A stretch of 6,732 bases of DNA from Solirubrobacterales bacterium (GCA_017354065.1 JAFMRN010000131.1:1-6732), one strand, 5' to 3'; shown: positions 1-6,404, numbered from the stretch's first letter. Made by a program: numbers and translations. Notes: generated from the sequence alone by a model not told the origin.

Positions 1-350
1 GCAAGCGCGCGGTGGCACTCGTCAAAGTTGCCCGTGAGGTCGCCGCCGGCCGCGTCGATCTGGCGGCCCCCGGTCCGGACTGGGAGCGCCTCGCGCGGAT
101 CCCGGAGATCGGATCCTGGACCCTGGAGATGACCGCCCTGACCGGCTGTGGCCGGCTCGATCAGCTCCCGGCGGGTGATCTGGGCTTCATCAAGCTGGTC
201 GGCAGGCTGGCATCCGGCGGCGATCCCAAGGCGCGCGCCAGCGAGCAGGAGGTCCGTGACCTGTTCGCGCGGTTCGGGCGCTGGCGCGGTCTGGCCGGGG
301 CCTACGCGCTGCGCGCGGCGGGCGTGTCCAAGAGTCCGGTTCTGCGGTGA
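1..350 (+). CDS. DNA-3-methyladenine glycosylase II (AlkA-like, HhH-GPD), 3' end only
   Basis: This is the C-terminal part of a base-excision-repair glycosylase that would remove alkylated purines from DNA. The frame is open to the left edge (first full codon at 3), so the true start lies outside the window; the GTG at 12 is not convincing because the residues before it continue the family pattern. Counting from that GTG as residue 1, a helix-hairpin-helix reads IPEIGSWTLEM (about 30-40). It is followed by PAGDLGF, where Asp56 (codon 177-179) is in the place of the catalytic Asp of the HhH-GPD family. The Trp after the HhH glycines and the closing FGRWRGLAGAYALRAA, which resembles the W-R-x-x-A-x-Y-A end of AlkA proteins, support the call. 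The stop at 348-350 is 17 bases before the next gene, so co-transcription is possible but a functional link is not obvious. Substrate range cannot be judged without the N-terminal domain. Confidence 0.85.
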   Translation, partial: KRAVALVKVAREVAAGRVDLAAPGPDWERLARIPEIGSWTLEMTALTGCGRLDQLPAGDLGFIKLVGRLASGGDPKARASEQEVRDLFARFGRWRGLAGAYALRAAGVSKSPVLR

Positions 351-367
351 GTTAGCATCCCGCGGAC

Positions 368-2845
368 ATGAGCACGCTGGGCTACCGGCCGCCGAGCGGG
401 GCCTATGACGAGATGCTCGGTGCCGACGGCCGGCCGCGTCCGCACTGGGAGCAGCTCGCCGAGGCCTTCGCCGAGCTCGGCGTCGACGAGCTCCAGCGCC
501 GCCGGGGAGAGGCTGCGGCACTGCTCGACCAGGACGGTGTGGTCTACAACAGCTACGTCTCAGACGGCGAGGAGGCCGCCCCGCAGCTGCGCAGCTGGAA
601 GCTCGACCCGCTGCCCGCGGTGCTCTCCAGCCACGACTGGCAGGCGATCGAGTCCGGGGTAACCGAGCGCGCGGAGCTGTTGAACCTCGTGCTCGAGGAC
701 ATCTACGGTGAGCGTGAGCTGCTGCGCCGGGGGCTGTTGGCACCCGAGATCGTGTTCGGGCACGCCGGGTTCCTGCGGGCGTGCGATCAGATCCGGATGG
801 GCGGGCCGCAGCTGTTCTCCTACGCCGCGGACCTGGGGCGCGACCGGGACGGCAACGTGGTGGTGATCGCCGACCGCAGCCAGGCGCCCTCAGGCGCCGG
901 CTTCGCGCTGGAGAACCGCCAGGTCATCTCGCGGGTGCTGCCGAGCCTGTACCGCGACGCGCAGGTGCACCGCCTGGCGCCGTTCTTCCGGACGCTCCGC
1001 GCCGCGCTCCAGGACGCCGCGCCGCCCGGGGTCGAGGACCCGAGGATCGTGGTGCTGACGCCAGGGCCGCTGAATGAGACCGCCTTCGAGCATGCGGCCC
1101 TGGCCGCGACGCTCGGCTATCCGCTGGTTCAGGGGCGCGATCTGACCGTGCGCGGGGACCGTGTGTGGATGCGCTCGGTCGGCCAGTACGAGCCCGTCGA
1201 CGTGATCCTGCGCCGGGTTGACGGCGTCTACTGCGACCCGCTGGAGCTGCGCCCGGACTCCCAGCTGGGGATCCCCGGGCTGCTGGAGGTCGTGCGCAAC
1301 GGCAACGTGGCGGTGCTCAACACGATCGGCTCCTCGGTGCTGGAGAGCCCGGCGCTGATGGCGTTCCTGCCACGCCTGGGCGTGCACTTCCTGGGGCGCG
1401 AGCCGGAGCTGGCCTCGGCCCCCACCTGGTGGTGCGGGGAGCGGGAGGCGCGTGACTACGTGCTCTCACACCTTGACGAGCTGGTCCTGCGCCCTGTGTC
1501 CCAGCAGGGCGGTCCCAGCATGGTGATCGGCGGGGAGCTGTCATCCGGCACGCGGGAGTGGCTGAGCGAGAGGATCCGGTCCAACCCGACTGACTGGGTC
1601 GGTCAGGAGATGCTCGACACCTCGACGGTGCCGGCGCTGTCAGAGGACGGTTTTGAGCCGCGCCGCGCGCTGCTGCGGACCTTCGTGACCGCGCGCAAGG
1701 ACTCCTACGCGGTGATGCCGGGCGGGCTCACGCGGCTACAGCCCGAAGGCGGCCTGATCCGGGTCGCCAGCACCGCCGGCGCGGTCACCAAGGACACCTG
1801 GGTGCTGGCCTCAGAGCCCGAGCCCCAGGCCGCGTTCTGGCTGCACTCCGGACCGGCGGTACGGGGCATCGACCCGATGTCATCGATCCCCAGCGGCGCC
1901 GCGGAGTCGCTGTGGTGGCTGGGGCGCTACGCCGAGCGCGCGGAGGCGCTCGCGCGCCTGGCCCGTGCGGTCAGCGACCGCCACAACGAGTTCGGCGGCT
2001 CGGACAACCCGGCCGGCGTGGAATCGCTCGCCGCCCTGGAGGCCGCGCTGGCCTGGCTGGCGGGGCCGACCCGGAACGTCGCCCAGCCGCTGCGCGCGAT
2101 GCTCGACAACGCCTATGCGGTGCGTGACCAGCTCTCACGCGACACCTGGCTGGTGCTCGGCCCGCTGGAGGGGGTGATCGGCGAGCTGGAGGCGCCGCTC
2201 AGCGCCGGGGTCCTGCCGACGCGCGCGCTGACCCAGGTGATCTCCTCCCTGCTGGCACTCGGCGGCCTCGGCATCGAATCGATGGTGCGGGACCTCGGCT
2301 GGCGTTTCCTGGATGCCGGCCGCCGCCTGGAGCGCAGCCTGGCGCTGGTCTCGCTGCTGGCCGTGACCGTGCAGCAGGCGCGCGGAATTGCCGTCGACTC
2401 GATGCTGCTGGAGTCGGTGCTCTCCGCGGTGGAGTCGATCATCACCTACCGCTTCCGCTACCGCTCCCACGCGCAGCTGGAGACGGTGCTCGACCTGCTG
2501 TTGCTCGACAAGGGCAACCCGCGCTCGCTGGCCTATCAGCTCGAGCTGCTGAGCGCGGATCTGGACGCGCTGGCCGCGATCGGGACCGGTGCCGCGCGGC
2601 TGGCACCCGAACAGCGGCTGGTACTGGAGGCGACCACGACCCTGACCCTGGCCGAGCCGGCGGCGCTGGTCGATGAGAACGCCGACGGCTGGCGCCCGGG
2701 GCTGGCCGACCTGCTCAGCAAGCTCTCAGAGCGACTGCTGGCGGTGGGTGACGCGGTCGATCAGAGCCACTTCCCGCACACCTCACCCAGCTACTCGCTG
2801 CTGGGGCCGGCCGGCGCCGAGCCGGTGCACAGGAGGGTCGCGTGA
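368..2845 (+). CDS. Circularly permuted type-2 ATP-grasp / alpha-E fusion protein
   Basis: An 825-residue cytosolic protein made of two domains that are separate genes in many bacteria. Residues about 10-480 form the circularly permuted ATP-grasp domain (COG2308; formerly DUF404/407). Seen motifs include YDEML at 13-17, QAPSGAGFALENRQVISR at 172-189, the RRVDGVYCDPLELR block at 282-295, GNVAVLNTIGSSVLESPALM at 312-331 and YAVMPGGLTR at 447-456. Residues about 507-815 form the helical alpha-E domain (COG2307; formerly DUF403), opening with ESLWWLGRYAERAE (513-526) and ending near SHFPHTSPSYSLLG (800-813). Family knowledge from comparative genomics: these proteins are predicted to ligate amino acids or peptides using ATP and usually sit beside transglutaminase-like genes, as here. 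The natural substrate is not known. The ATG at 368 has no clear Shine-Dalgarno sequence; it is kept because YDEM follows at the usual distance from the N-terminus. The stop overlaps the next start by 4 bases, indicating coupled translation. Confidence 0.9.
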   Translation: MSTLGYRPPSGAYDEMLGADGRPRPHWEQLAEAFAELGVDELQRRRGEAAALLDQDGVVYNSYVSDGEEAAPQLRSWKLDPLPAVLSSHDWQAIESGVTERAELLNLVLEDIYGERELLRRGLLAPEIVFGHAGFLRACDQIRMGGPQLFSYAADLGRDRDGNVVVIADRSQAPSGAGFALENRQVISRVLPSLYRDAQVHRLAPFFRTLRAALQDAAPPGVEDPRIVVLTPGPLNETAFEHAALAATLGYPLVQGRDLTVRGDRVWMRSVGQYEPVDVILRRVDGVYCDPLELRPDSQLGIPGLLEVVRNGNVAVLNTIGSSVLESPALMAFLPRLGVHFLGREPELASAPTWWCGEREARDYVLSHLDELVLRPVSQQGGPSMVIGGELSSGTREWLSERIRSNPTDWVGQEMLDTSTVPALSEDGFEPRRALLRTFVTARKDSYAVMPGGLTRLQPEGGLIRVASTAGAVTKDTWVLASEPEPQAAFWLHSGPAVRGIDPMSSIPSGAAESLWWLGRYAERAEALARLARAVSDRHNEFGGSDNPAGVESLAALEAALAWLAGPTRNVAQPLRAMLDNAYAVRDQLSRDTWLVLGPLEGVIGELEAPLSAGVLPTRALTQVISSLLALGGLGIESMVRDLGWRFLDAGRRLERSLALVSLLAVTVQQARGIAVDSMLLESVLSAVESIITYRFRYRSHAQLETVLDLLLLDKGNPRSLAYQLELLSADLDALAAIGTGAARLAPEQRLVLEATTTLTLAEPAALVDENADGWRPGLADLLSKLSERLLAVGDAVDQSHFPHTSPSYSLLGPAGAEPVHRRVA
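2831..2841 (+). promoter_or_regulatory. Shine-Dalgarno site for the transglutaminase gene
   Basis: AGGAGG at 2831-2836, inside the last codons of the ATP-grasp/alpha-E gene, stands 5 bases before the GTG at 2842. It fixes that GTG as the start and, together with the GTGA stop/start overlap, indicates strong and coupled translation of the second protein. Confidence 0.8.
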
Positions 2846-3726
2846 TCTACGCCGTACGCCACAGCACCAAGTACTCATATGAGGCGCCGGTCAGCGCCAG
2901 CTACGGCCAGCTGCACATGCTGCCGCGTGAGGCGCCCGGCCAGCTCTGTCGCCGCGCGGAAGTGCACGTCAGCCCGACCCCCGAGGTCTACCGCGAACGG
3001 ATCGACTTCTTCGGCAACCGTGTCAGCCACTTCGTGCTGCAGGAGCCGCACACGGAGCTCGCGATCTCGGCCGCCAGCGTGGTGGAGGTCGACGACCGCT
3101 CCGGCGCGGTCTCGCTGTTCGGGGAACGCTCATGGGAGAGCGTCCGTGACGCGGTGGCCGACCATCAGGTCGACTATCAGATCAGCCAGTACGTGCTGGA
3201 TTCGCCGCTGGTCGAAGCCGCTGAGCAGTATCTGGACTACGCGCGGGACTGCTTCGGCCCCGGCGCCGGGCTGCTGGCGGCGGTCAGCGCGTTGTCGACG
3301 CGGATCCATCAGGACTTCGCCTACACGCCCGGCGCGACCAGCGTCTCGACGCCGCTGGCGGAGGTGTTCGAACGGCGCGAGGGTGTCTGCCAGGACCTCG
3401 CCCACCTGGGGATCGCGTGCCTGCGTGCGCTGGGCCTCCCGGCCCGCTACGTGTCCGGCTACCTGGAGACGCTCGCGCCGCCCGGCCAGCCGAAGCTGAC
3501 AGGTGTGGACGGCTCACACGCCTGGCTGTCGGTCTACATGCCCGACGCGGGCTGGATTGACGTGGACCCGACCAACGACCAGCTGGTCAACGGCCGCTAC
3601 GTGGTGACCGCCGTCGGCCGCGATTACAGCGACGTGCCGCCGATGCAGGGCGTGATCTACACGGAGGGCAAGACCGAGGCGCTCGAGGTGAAGGTCGACG
3701 TGACCCCGATCGACCCGGACGGCTAG
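2842..3726 (+). CDS. Transglutaminase-like cysteine protease/amidase family protein
   Basis: A 294-residue protein with the N-terminal beta domain typical of bacterial transglutaminase-like proteins (about 1-85, opening YAVRHSTKYSYEAPVSASYGQ) and a papain-like transglutaminase core (about 145-250; COG1305). The catalytic triad is visible: Cys183 in REGVCQDLAHL, His226 in GSHAWLSVY and Asp242 in IDVDPTN. There is no signal peptide or membrane segment, so a cytosolic location is expected. In this family the core may cleave or transfer amide bonds. Beside an ATP-grasp/alpha-E protein it is predicted to act on the same peptide, either removing or exchanging what the ligase adds; this is inference and no substrate is known. 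The GTG start is set by the AGGAGG upstream and by the 4-base overlap with the previous gene. The TAG stop at 3724-3726 interlocks with the stop of the opposing lipoprotein gene. Confidence 0.9.
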   Translation: MIYAVRHSTKYSYEAPVSASYGQLHMLPREAPGQLCRRAEVHVSPTPEVYRERIDFFGNRVSHFVLQEPHTELAISAASVVEVDDRSGAVSLFGERSWESVRDAVADHQVDYQISQYVLDSPLVEAAEQYLDYARDCFGPGAGLLAAVSALSTRIHQDFAYTPGATSVSTPLAEVFERREGVCQDLAHLGIACLRALGLPARYVSGYLETLAPPGQPKLTGVDGSHAWLSVYMPDAGWIDVDPTNDQLVNGRYVVTAVGRDYSDVPPMQGVIYTEGKTEALEVKVDVTPIDPDG

Positions 3727-3739
3727 ACGCCCTGTCCGG
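3715..3739. terminator. Hairpin around the two convergent stop codons (possible two-way terminator)
   Basis: CCGGACGG at 3715-3722 pairs with CTGTCCGG at 3732-3739 (six perfect pairs, one G-T, one more G-C), leaving a 9-base loop CTAGACGCC that holds the overlapping stop codons of both operons. As a palindrome it could fold in transcripts from either strand. There is no T-run on either side, so this would be a stem-only terminator of the kind proposed for high-GC actinobacteria. It may instead only stabilise the mRNA 3' ends. Confidence 0.4.
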
Positions 3740-4565
3740 CGAGCAGCTCGTTGGTGTCGGCGGCCGTGATCGCGTTGGGGTTAGACAGCTGCTTGTGCTT
3801 CATCAGCCAGGTGCCGAACGCTTTCCAGGCCTTGGTGTCCTGGAAACCCCACGGCTTGGAGGCGGGGGCGGAGAAGTTGGGAAGCGTTGCCTTCACGCCG
3901 GCCAGTTGCTGGCTGTAGTTCAGGCCCGGGTTCTGAGACACGATCGCGTGCGCGGCGGCCGCCGGGTTGGACTTTGTGGCCGCATAGCCGCGCGCGACGG
4001 TCTGTACGAACCGGCGGAGCACCGGCGCGTGGTTCACGATCTCGCTCTCAGTCACCACGAAGTTCTCGGCGTTGTAGGTCGGCGCCTTGGCGAAGCGGCT
4101 GGGGGCCGGGCTGGCGCTGGCCTTGCAGTTCTGGGCCGGCGGCTTGGGCCGGGGCCCTCCGCGCTTGGGCTTGGGCTGCTTCGGGGCGGGCGCGCAGCTG
4201 ACGGTCTGGAGGCTCGGGCCCTGGAGGATCGCGCCGACCGCTGCCAGGGCCGTGTGCTGATTGCGCGCCTGGAGCACCTCGGGCTCATTTGAGACCGCGA
4301 TCTGGGCCTTGCCGCTCTTGATCTCCGCCAGCGGGTTCTGTGAGCTGACGAAGTGGACGTTGAGGTCCGAGTCCTTGAAGTACCCGGCCGCTTGTGCCTC
4401 GAAGATTCCGACCTGGTTGTAACGCGGCGTTGCGTCCAGGGCGACGGTGATCTGGTCGGCGCTGTTGGCGGCCGGCTTGAACGTGTTCTTGATCTCGCCG
4501 CACCCGCTCAGGCCCGTCGCGACGGAGCAGGCCAGCAGCGCCGGGGCCAAAATGAGTCGCTTCAT
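3723..4565 (-). CDS. ABC transporter solute-binding lipoprotein, NMT1/THI5 (ThiY)-like, with shortened second lobe
   Basis: A 280-residue exported lipoprotein. The N-terminus MKRLILAPALLACSVATGLSGC is a lipoprotein signal with lipobox LSGC, giving lipidated Cys22. Residues about 39-123 resemble lobe I of the NMT1/THI5 family, whose bacterial members (ThiY) bind thiamine pyrimidine precursors; see GIFEAQAAGYFKD and AVSNEPEVLQAR. Residues 162-280 resemble the family C-terminus: TYNAENFVVTESEIV, an RRFVQTVARGYAATKSNPAAAA helix region, and a closing ELLAGQGV. Between them the family normally has roughly 90 further residues. Here there is only a linker (about 124-161) with eight Pro, six Lys/Arg and no acid between Cys124 and Cys147. 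The expected LDW-x-PN-x-x-H signature reads LDATPRYNQ. The ATG at 4565 overlaps the permease stop (ATGA) and has no Shine-Dalgarno sequence, so translation is probably coupled. A longer frame upstream is only permease antiframe. Ligand uncertain: pyrimidine, riboflavin or other. Confidence 0.8.
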   Translation of the reverse strand: MKRLILAPALLACSVATGLSGCGEIKNTFKPAANSADQITVALDATPRYNQVGIFEAQAAGYFKDSDLNVHFVSSQNPLAEIKSGKAQIAVSNEPEVLQARNQHTALAAVGAILQGPSLQTVSCAPAPKQPKPKRGGPRPKPPAQNCKASASPAPSRFAKAPTYNAENFVVTESEIVNHAPVLRRFVQTVARGYAATKSNPAAAAHAIVSQNPGLNYSQQLAGVKATLPNFSAPASKPWGFQDTKAWKAFGTWLMKHKQLSNPNAITAADTNELLAGQGV

Positions 4566-5326
4566 CGCGGGGGATGGTAGGCCCAAGGGAGGATCCATCG
4601 TTCTGCGGCGCTGAACAGCGCGAACAGCAGCAGGGCCAGCAGGGCCAGTACCACGACCGCCGCGTAGGCCTCGGGCGCGGTCTGGATCTGCGTATCGGCG
4701 ATCCGGAACAGGTTGCCCAACCCGGAGTTCGCGCCCGACCATTCGGCAAACACGGCGCCGATCACCGACAACACCGCGGCCAGCTTCGTGCCGGTGAACA
4801 GGCCGGGCAGCGCCGATGGAAGCTCCACGTACCTGAACGTCTGGCCGCGGCCGGCGCCGAAGGTCCGCATCAGCTTGATCAGGTCCGGGTCCACCTGATC
4901 CAGTGCCGCCAGCGTCGTGACGACTACCGGGAAGAAGCTGATCAGGCCGATGATCGCCAGTTTCGGGCCGAGGCCGAACCCGAGCCAGATCACCAGCAGC
5001 GCGGCGATCAGCGGGATCGGAACGGCCTGGGAGGCAACCAGCAGCGGGTACAGCGCACGCCGCAGCCAGCCTGACAGGTGGATCACCAGCGCGAGTCCCA
5101 GCGCCACGACCGCGCCCGCCAAGATGCCCAGCACGACCTCTTCAGCCGTCACCAGAAGATTGCTCCACAGATCACCGCGATAGTCATACAGCGCCGCGGC
5201 AACCGCGTGGGGAGGGGGCAGGACGTCCGGATCGGTGCCGCCCAGATCGACGTACAGCTCCCAGGCGCCGAGCAGGATCACGACCGCTGTCAGCGGTGCC
5301 AATAGGTATGTGGCACGCCGCTTCAT
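4562..5326 (-). CDS. ABC transporter permease, ThiX/SsuC/TauC-like
   Basis: A 254-residue inner-membrane protein of the binding-protein-dependent transport family (BPD_transp_1). Hydrophobic stretches suggest about six or seven membrane helices: residues about 8-27, 61-83, 91-115, 122-142, 181-196 and 220-240. The cytoplasmic EAA-type coupling loop lies at about 154-175 (RTFGAGRGQTFRYVELPSAL), which contacts the ATPase. The run VIGAVFAEWSGANSGLGNLF (188-207) is typical of permeases partnered with NMT1/THI5 binding proteins. It would form a homodimeric channel with the ATPase encoded just upstream and the lipoprotein encoded just downstream. Both junctions are 4-base ATGA overlaps; the only purine tract before this ATG is GGGG directly against it, so coupling from the ATPase gene is likely. 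The length and loop look complete, with no sign of damage. Confidence 0.9.
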   Translation of the reverse strand: MKRRATYLLAPLTAVVILLGAWELYVDLGGTDPDVLPPPHAVAAALYDYRGDLWSNLLVTAEEVVLGILAGAVVALGLALVIHLSGWLRRALYPLLVASQAVPIPLIAALLVIWLGFGLGPKLAIIGLISFFPVVVTTLAALDQVDPDLIKLMRTFGAGRGQTFRYVELPSALPGLFTGTKLAAVLSVIGAVFAEWSGANSGLGNLFRIADTQIQTAPEAYAAVVVLALLALLLFALFSAAERWILPWAYHPPR

Positions 5327-6045
5327 CCCCTGTGCCCACCCAGCGCCGCCAGCGCAGCCTTGCGGATCGCCTGGACTTGCGCGTCGCCGGTCTCGCGCGG
5401 GTGTGCCAGGGCGACCTCCAGATCGGCGACGATCCGGCCCGGCCGCGGGGACAGAACCAGCACCCGGTCGGCCAGCAGCACCGCTTCCTCCACGTCATGG
5501 GTTACCAGCACGACGGTGCGGGGCTCTGAGGCGAGCGCGCGGTCGAGCCAGCGCTGGGACTCCGCGCGGGTGATCGCATCTAGCGCGGCAAAGGGCTCGT
5601 CCAGGGCCAGCACGGGGCGGCCCGATAGCAGCGCGCGCGCAAACGACACGCGCTGGCGCATGCCGCCGGACAGCGCCGCGGGGCGCGCACGTTCAAAGCC
5701 CTCCAACCCGAGCCGCTGTAGCAGCGGTCCCGCCTTGGCGCGCGCGGCGGCACGGTCCAGCCCGCCGACCCGCAGCGGCAGTGCCGCGTTGTCCAGCGCT
5801 GAGAGCCACGGGAGCAGCAGGTCGCGCTGTGGCATCAGCGCCGCGGGCGCGAGGCCGACCTCACCGGCACTCGGCTCGGCCAGCCCGCAGATCAGCTCGA
5901 GCAGCGTCGTCTTGCCCGCGCCGGAGGGACCGACCACGGCGACACGCTGGCCTGCGAACACCCTGAGGTCGATGTCTTCCAAGGCCACGGTTGAGCCGTA
6001 GGCCGCTGACACGCCGGCCAACGCGATGGCGATGCTGTCTGACAC
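5323..6045 (-). CDS. ABC transporter ATP-binding protein, ThiZ/SsuB/TauB-like
   Basis: A 240-residue cytoplasmic ATPase that would power the importer encoded with it. All expected nucleotide-binding motifs are present: Walker A GPSGAGKTT (39-47), Q-loop Gln73 in LMPQRDLLLPW, signature LSGGMRQR (125-132), Walker B VLALDEP with Glu150 as the catalytic base, D-loop ALD (154-156) and switch His183 in LVTHDVEEA. The overall pattern is that of the nitrate/sulfonate/taurine/pyrimidine group of ATPases. The start is a GTG at 6043-6045 with AGGA 7 bases upstream. It is the first gene of a three-gene - strand operon and ends in an ATGA overlap with the permease. Its upstream leader holds large inverted repeats. 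Motifs alone do not reveal the substrate; that inference comes from the binding protein. Confidence 0.93.
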   Translation of the reverse strand: MSDSIAIALAGVSAAYGSTVALEDIDLRVFAGQRVAVVGPSGAGKTTLLELICGLAEPSAGEVGLAPAALMPQRDLLLPWLSALDNAALPLRVGGLDRAAARAKAGPLLQRLGLEGFERARPAALSGGMRQRVSFARALLSGRPVLALDEPFAALDAITRAESQRWLDRALASEPRTVVLVTHDVEEAVLLADRVLVLSPRPGRIVADLEVALAHPRETGDAQVQAIRKAALAALGGHRG

Positions 6046-6046
6046 G

Positions 6047-6060
6047 TGCCGATCCTGGCA
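6047..6060 (-). promoter_or_regulatory. Ribosome binding site of the ABC operon, in a small hairpin loop
   Basis: On the - strand TGCCAGGATCGGCA has 4-base arms (TGCC/GGCA) around AGGATC, so the Shine-Dalgarno AGGA (6056-6053) sits in the loop, 7 bases from the GTG start. The spacing supports this start. The hairpin is short and may not be significant. Confidence 0.5.
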
Positions 6061-6067
6061 GAGAGCG

Positions 6068-6133
6068 GCCGGACCCGGGTTGGGCGTGGCGAGCGGTTAG
6101 AGCGCCACGCCCAACCTCGCTGGGAGGTCCGGC
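6068..6133. repeat. Long compound inverted repeat in the ABC operon leader
   Basis: An outer pair GCCGGACC (6068-6075) / GGTCCGGC (6126-6133) encloses a perfect 14-bp pair GGTTGGGCGTGGCG (6078-6091) / CGCCACGCCCAACC (6103-6116) with an 11-base loop AGCGGTTAGAG. The internal loop is 2 bases on one side and 9 on the other. That gives 22 perfect base pairs in 66 bases. It starts 22 bases upstream of the ABC operon GTG, so if transcribed it would form a very stable leader hairpin. No T-run follows on either strand. Options are an attenuator or terminator, a large operator, or a mobile palindromic (REP-like) element. Confidence 0.8.
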
Positions 6134-6192
6134 GGCGTGTCCCTTGAGATTGGGATGCCCCCCGAATACCCGCGCGTGACCAGCTCACCGTC

Positions 6193-6255
6193 GACTCCCA
6201 CGAGGACTCGGACGAGCCCTTTGGCTCCCCCGGCGCCCGGGCCCTCGTCGGAGTC
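6193..6255. repeat. 12-base motif repeated twice in tandem and once inverted
   Basis: GACTCCCACGAG (6193-6204) is followed directly by GACTCGGACGAG (6205-6216), and CTCGTCGGAGTC (6244-6255) is the reverse complement of GACTCCGACGAG. Each direct copy differs from that inverted copy by a single base, so either one can pair with the inverted copy but not both at once. Pairing of the second copy can be extended by CCC (6217-6219) with GGG (6239-6241). Confidence 0.7.
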
Positions 6256-6404
6256 GCTGACGCTGGCTCGTTTGGTTCAAAGGCAGCCTACGTTCCGCCG
6301 CCAAGCCCTCCAACGGGGTCCAACACTCGGATTGCTGCGGGTTTCTACGGCAAGTGAGCGACCGGGTGAACGTGTGCGGAGATTTACGGATGCGTATTCA
6401 CACG

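Noticed and set aside
890..1387. 165-residue - strand frame inside the ATP-grasp gene
   Set aside because: It is antisense to strongly conserved motifs of the ATP-grasp domain and shows no domain of its own; high-GC shadow frame.
4052..4288. Paired frameshifts as the explanation for the missing lobe of the binding protein
   Set aside because: The alternative - strand frame here translates to a low-complexity Arg/Ser/Pro-rich sequence without family motifs, and the DNA between the flanks is too short to hold the missing residues in any frame.
4566..4742. N-terminal extension of the lipoprotein frame to a start near 4742
   Set aside because: The extension is the antiframe of the permease C-terminus, and the ATG at 4565 begins a textbook lipoprotein signal with lipobox LSGC.
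6079..6115. Possible tRNA remnant, because AGCGGTTAGAGC resembles a tRNA D-loop
   Set aside because: The surrounding bases form one long perfect hairpin and no anticodon or T-arm can be placed at the right distance.
6139..6176. Possible TPP riboswitch piece (TTGAGATTGGGATGCCC on the + strand)
   Set aside because: It is on the wrong strand for the ABC operon, and the ACCTGATC and GCGTAGGGA core elements are absent.
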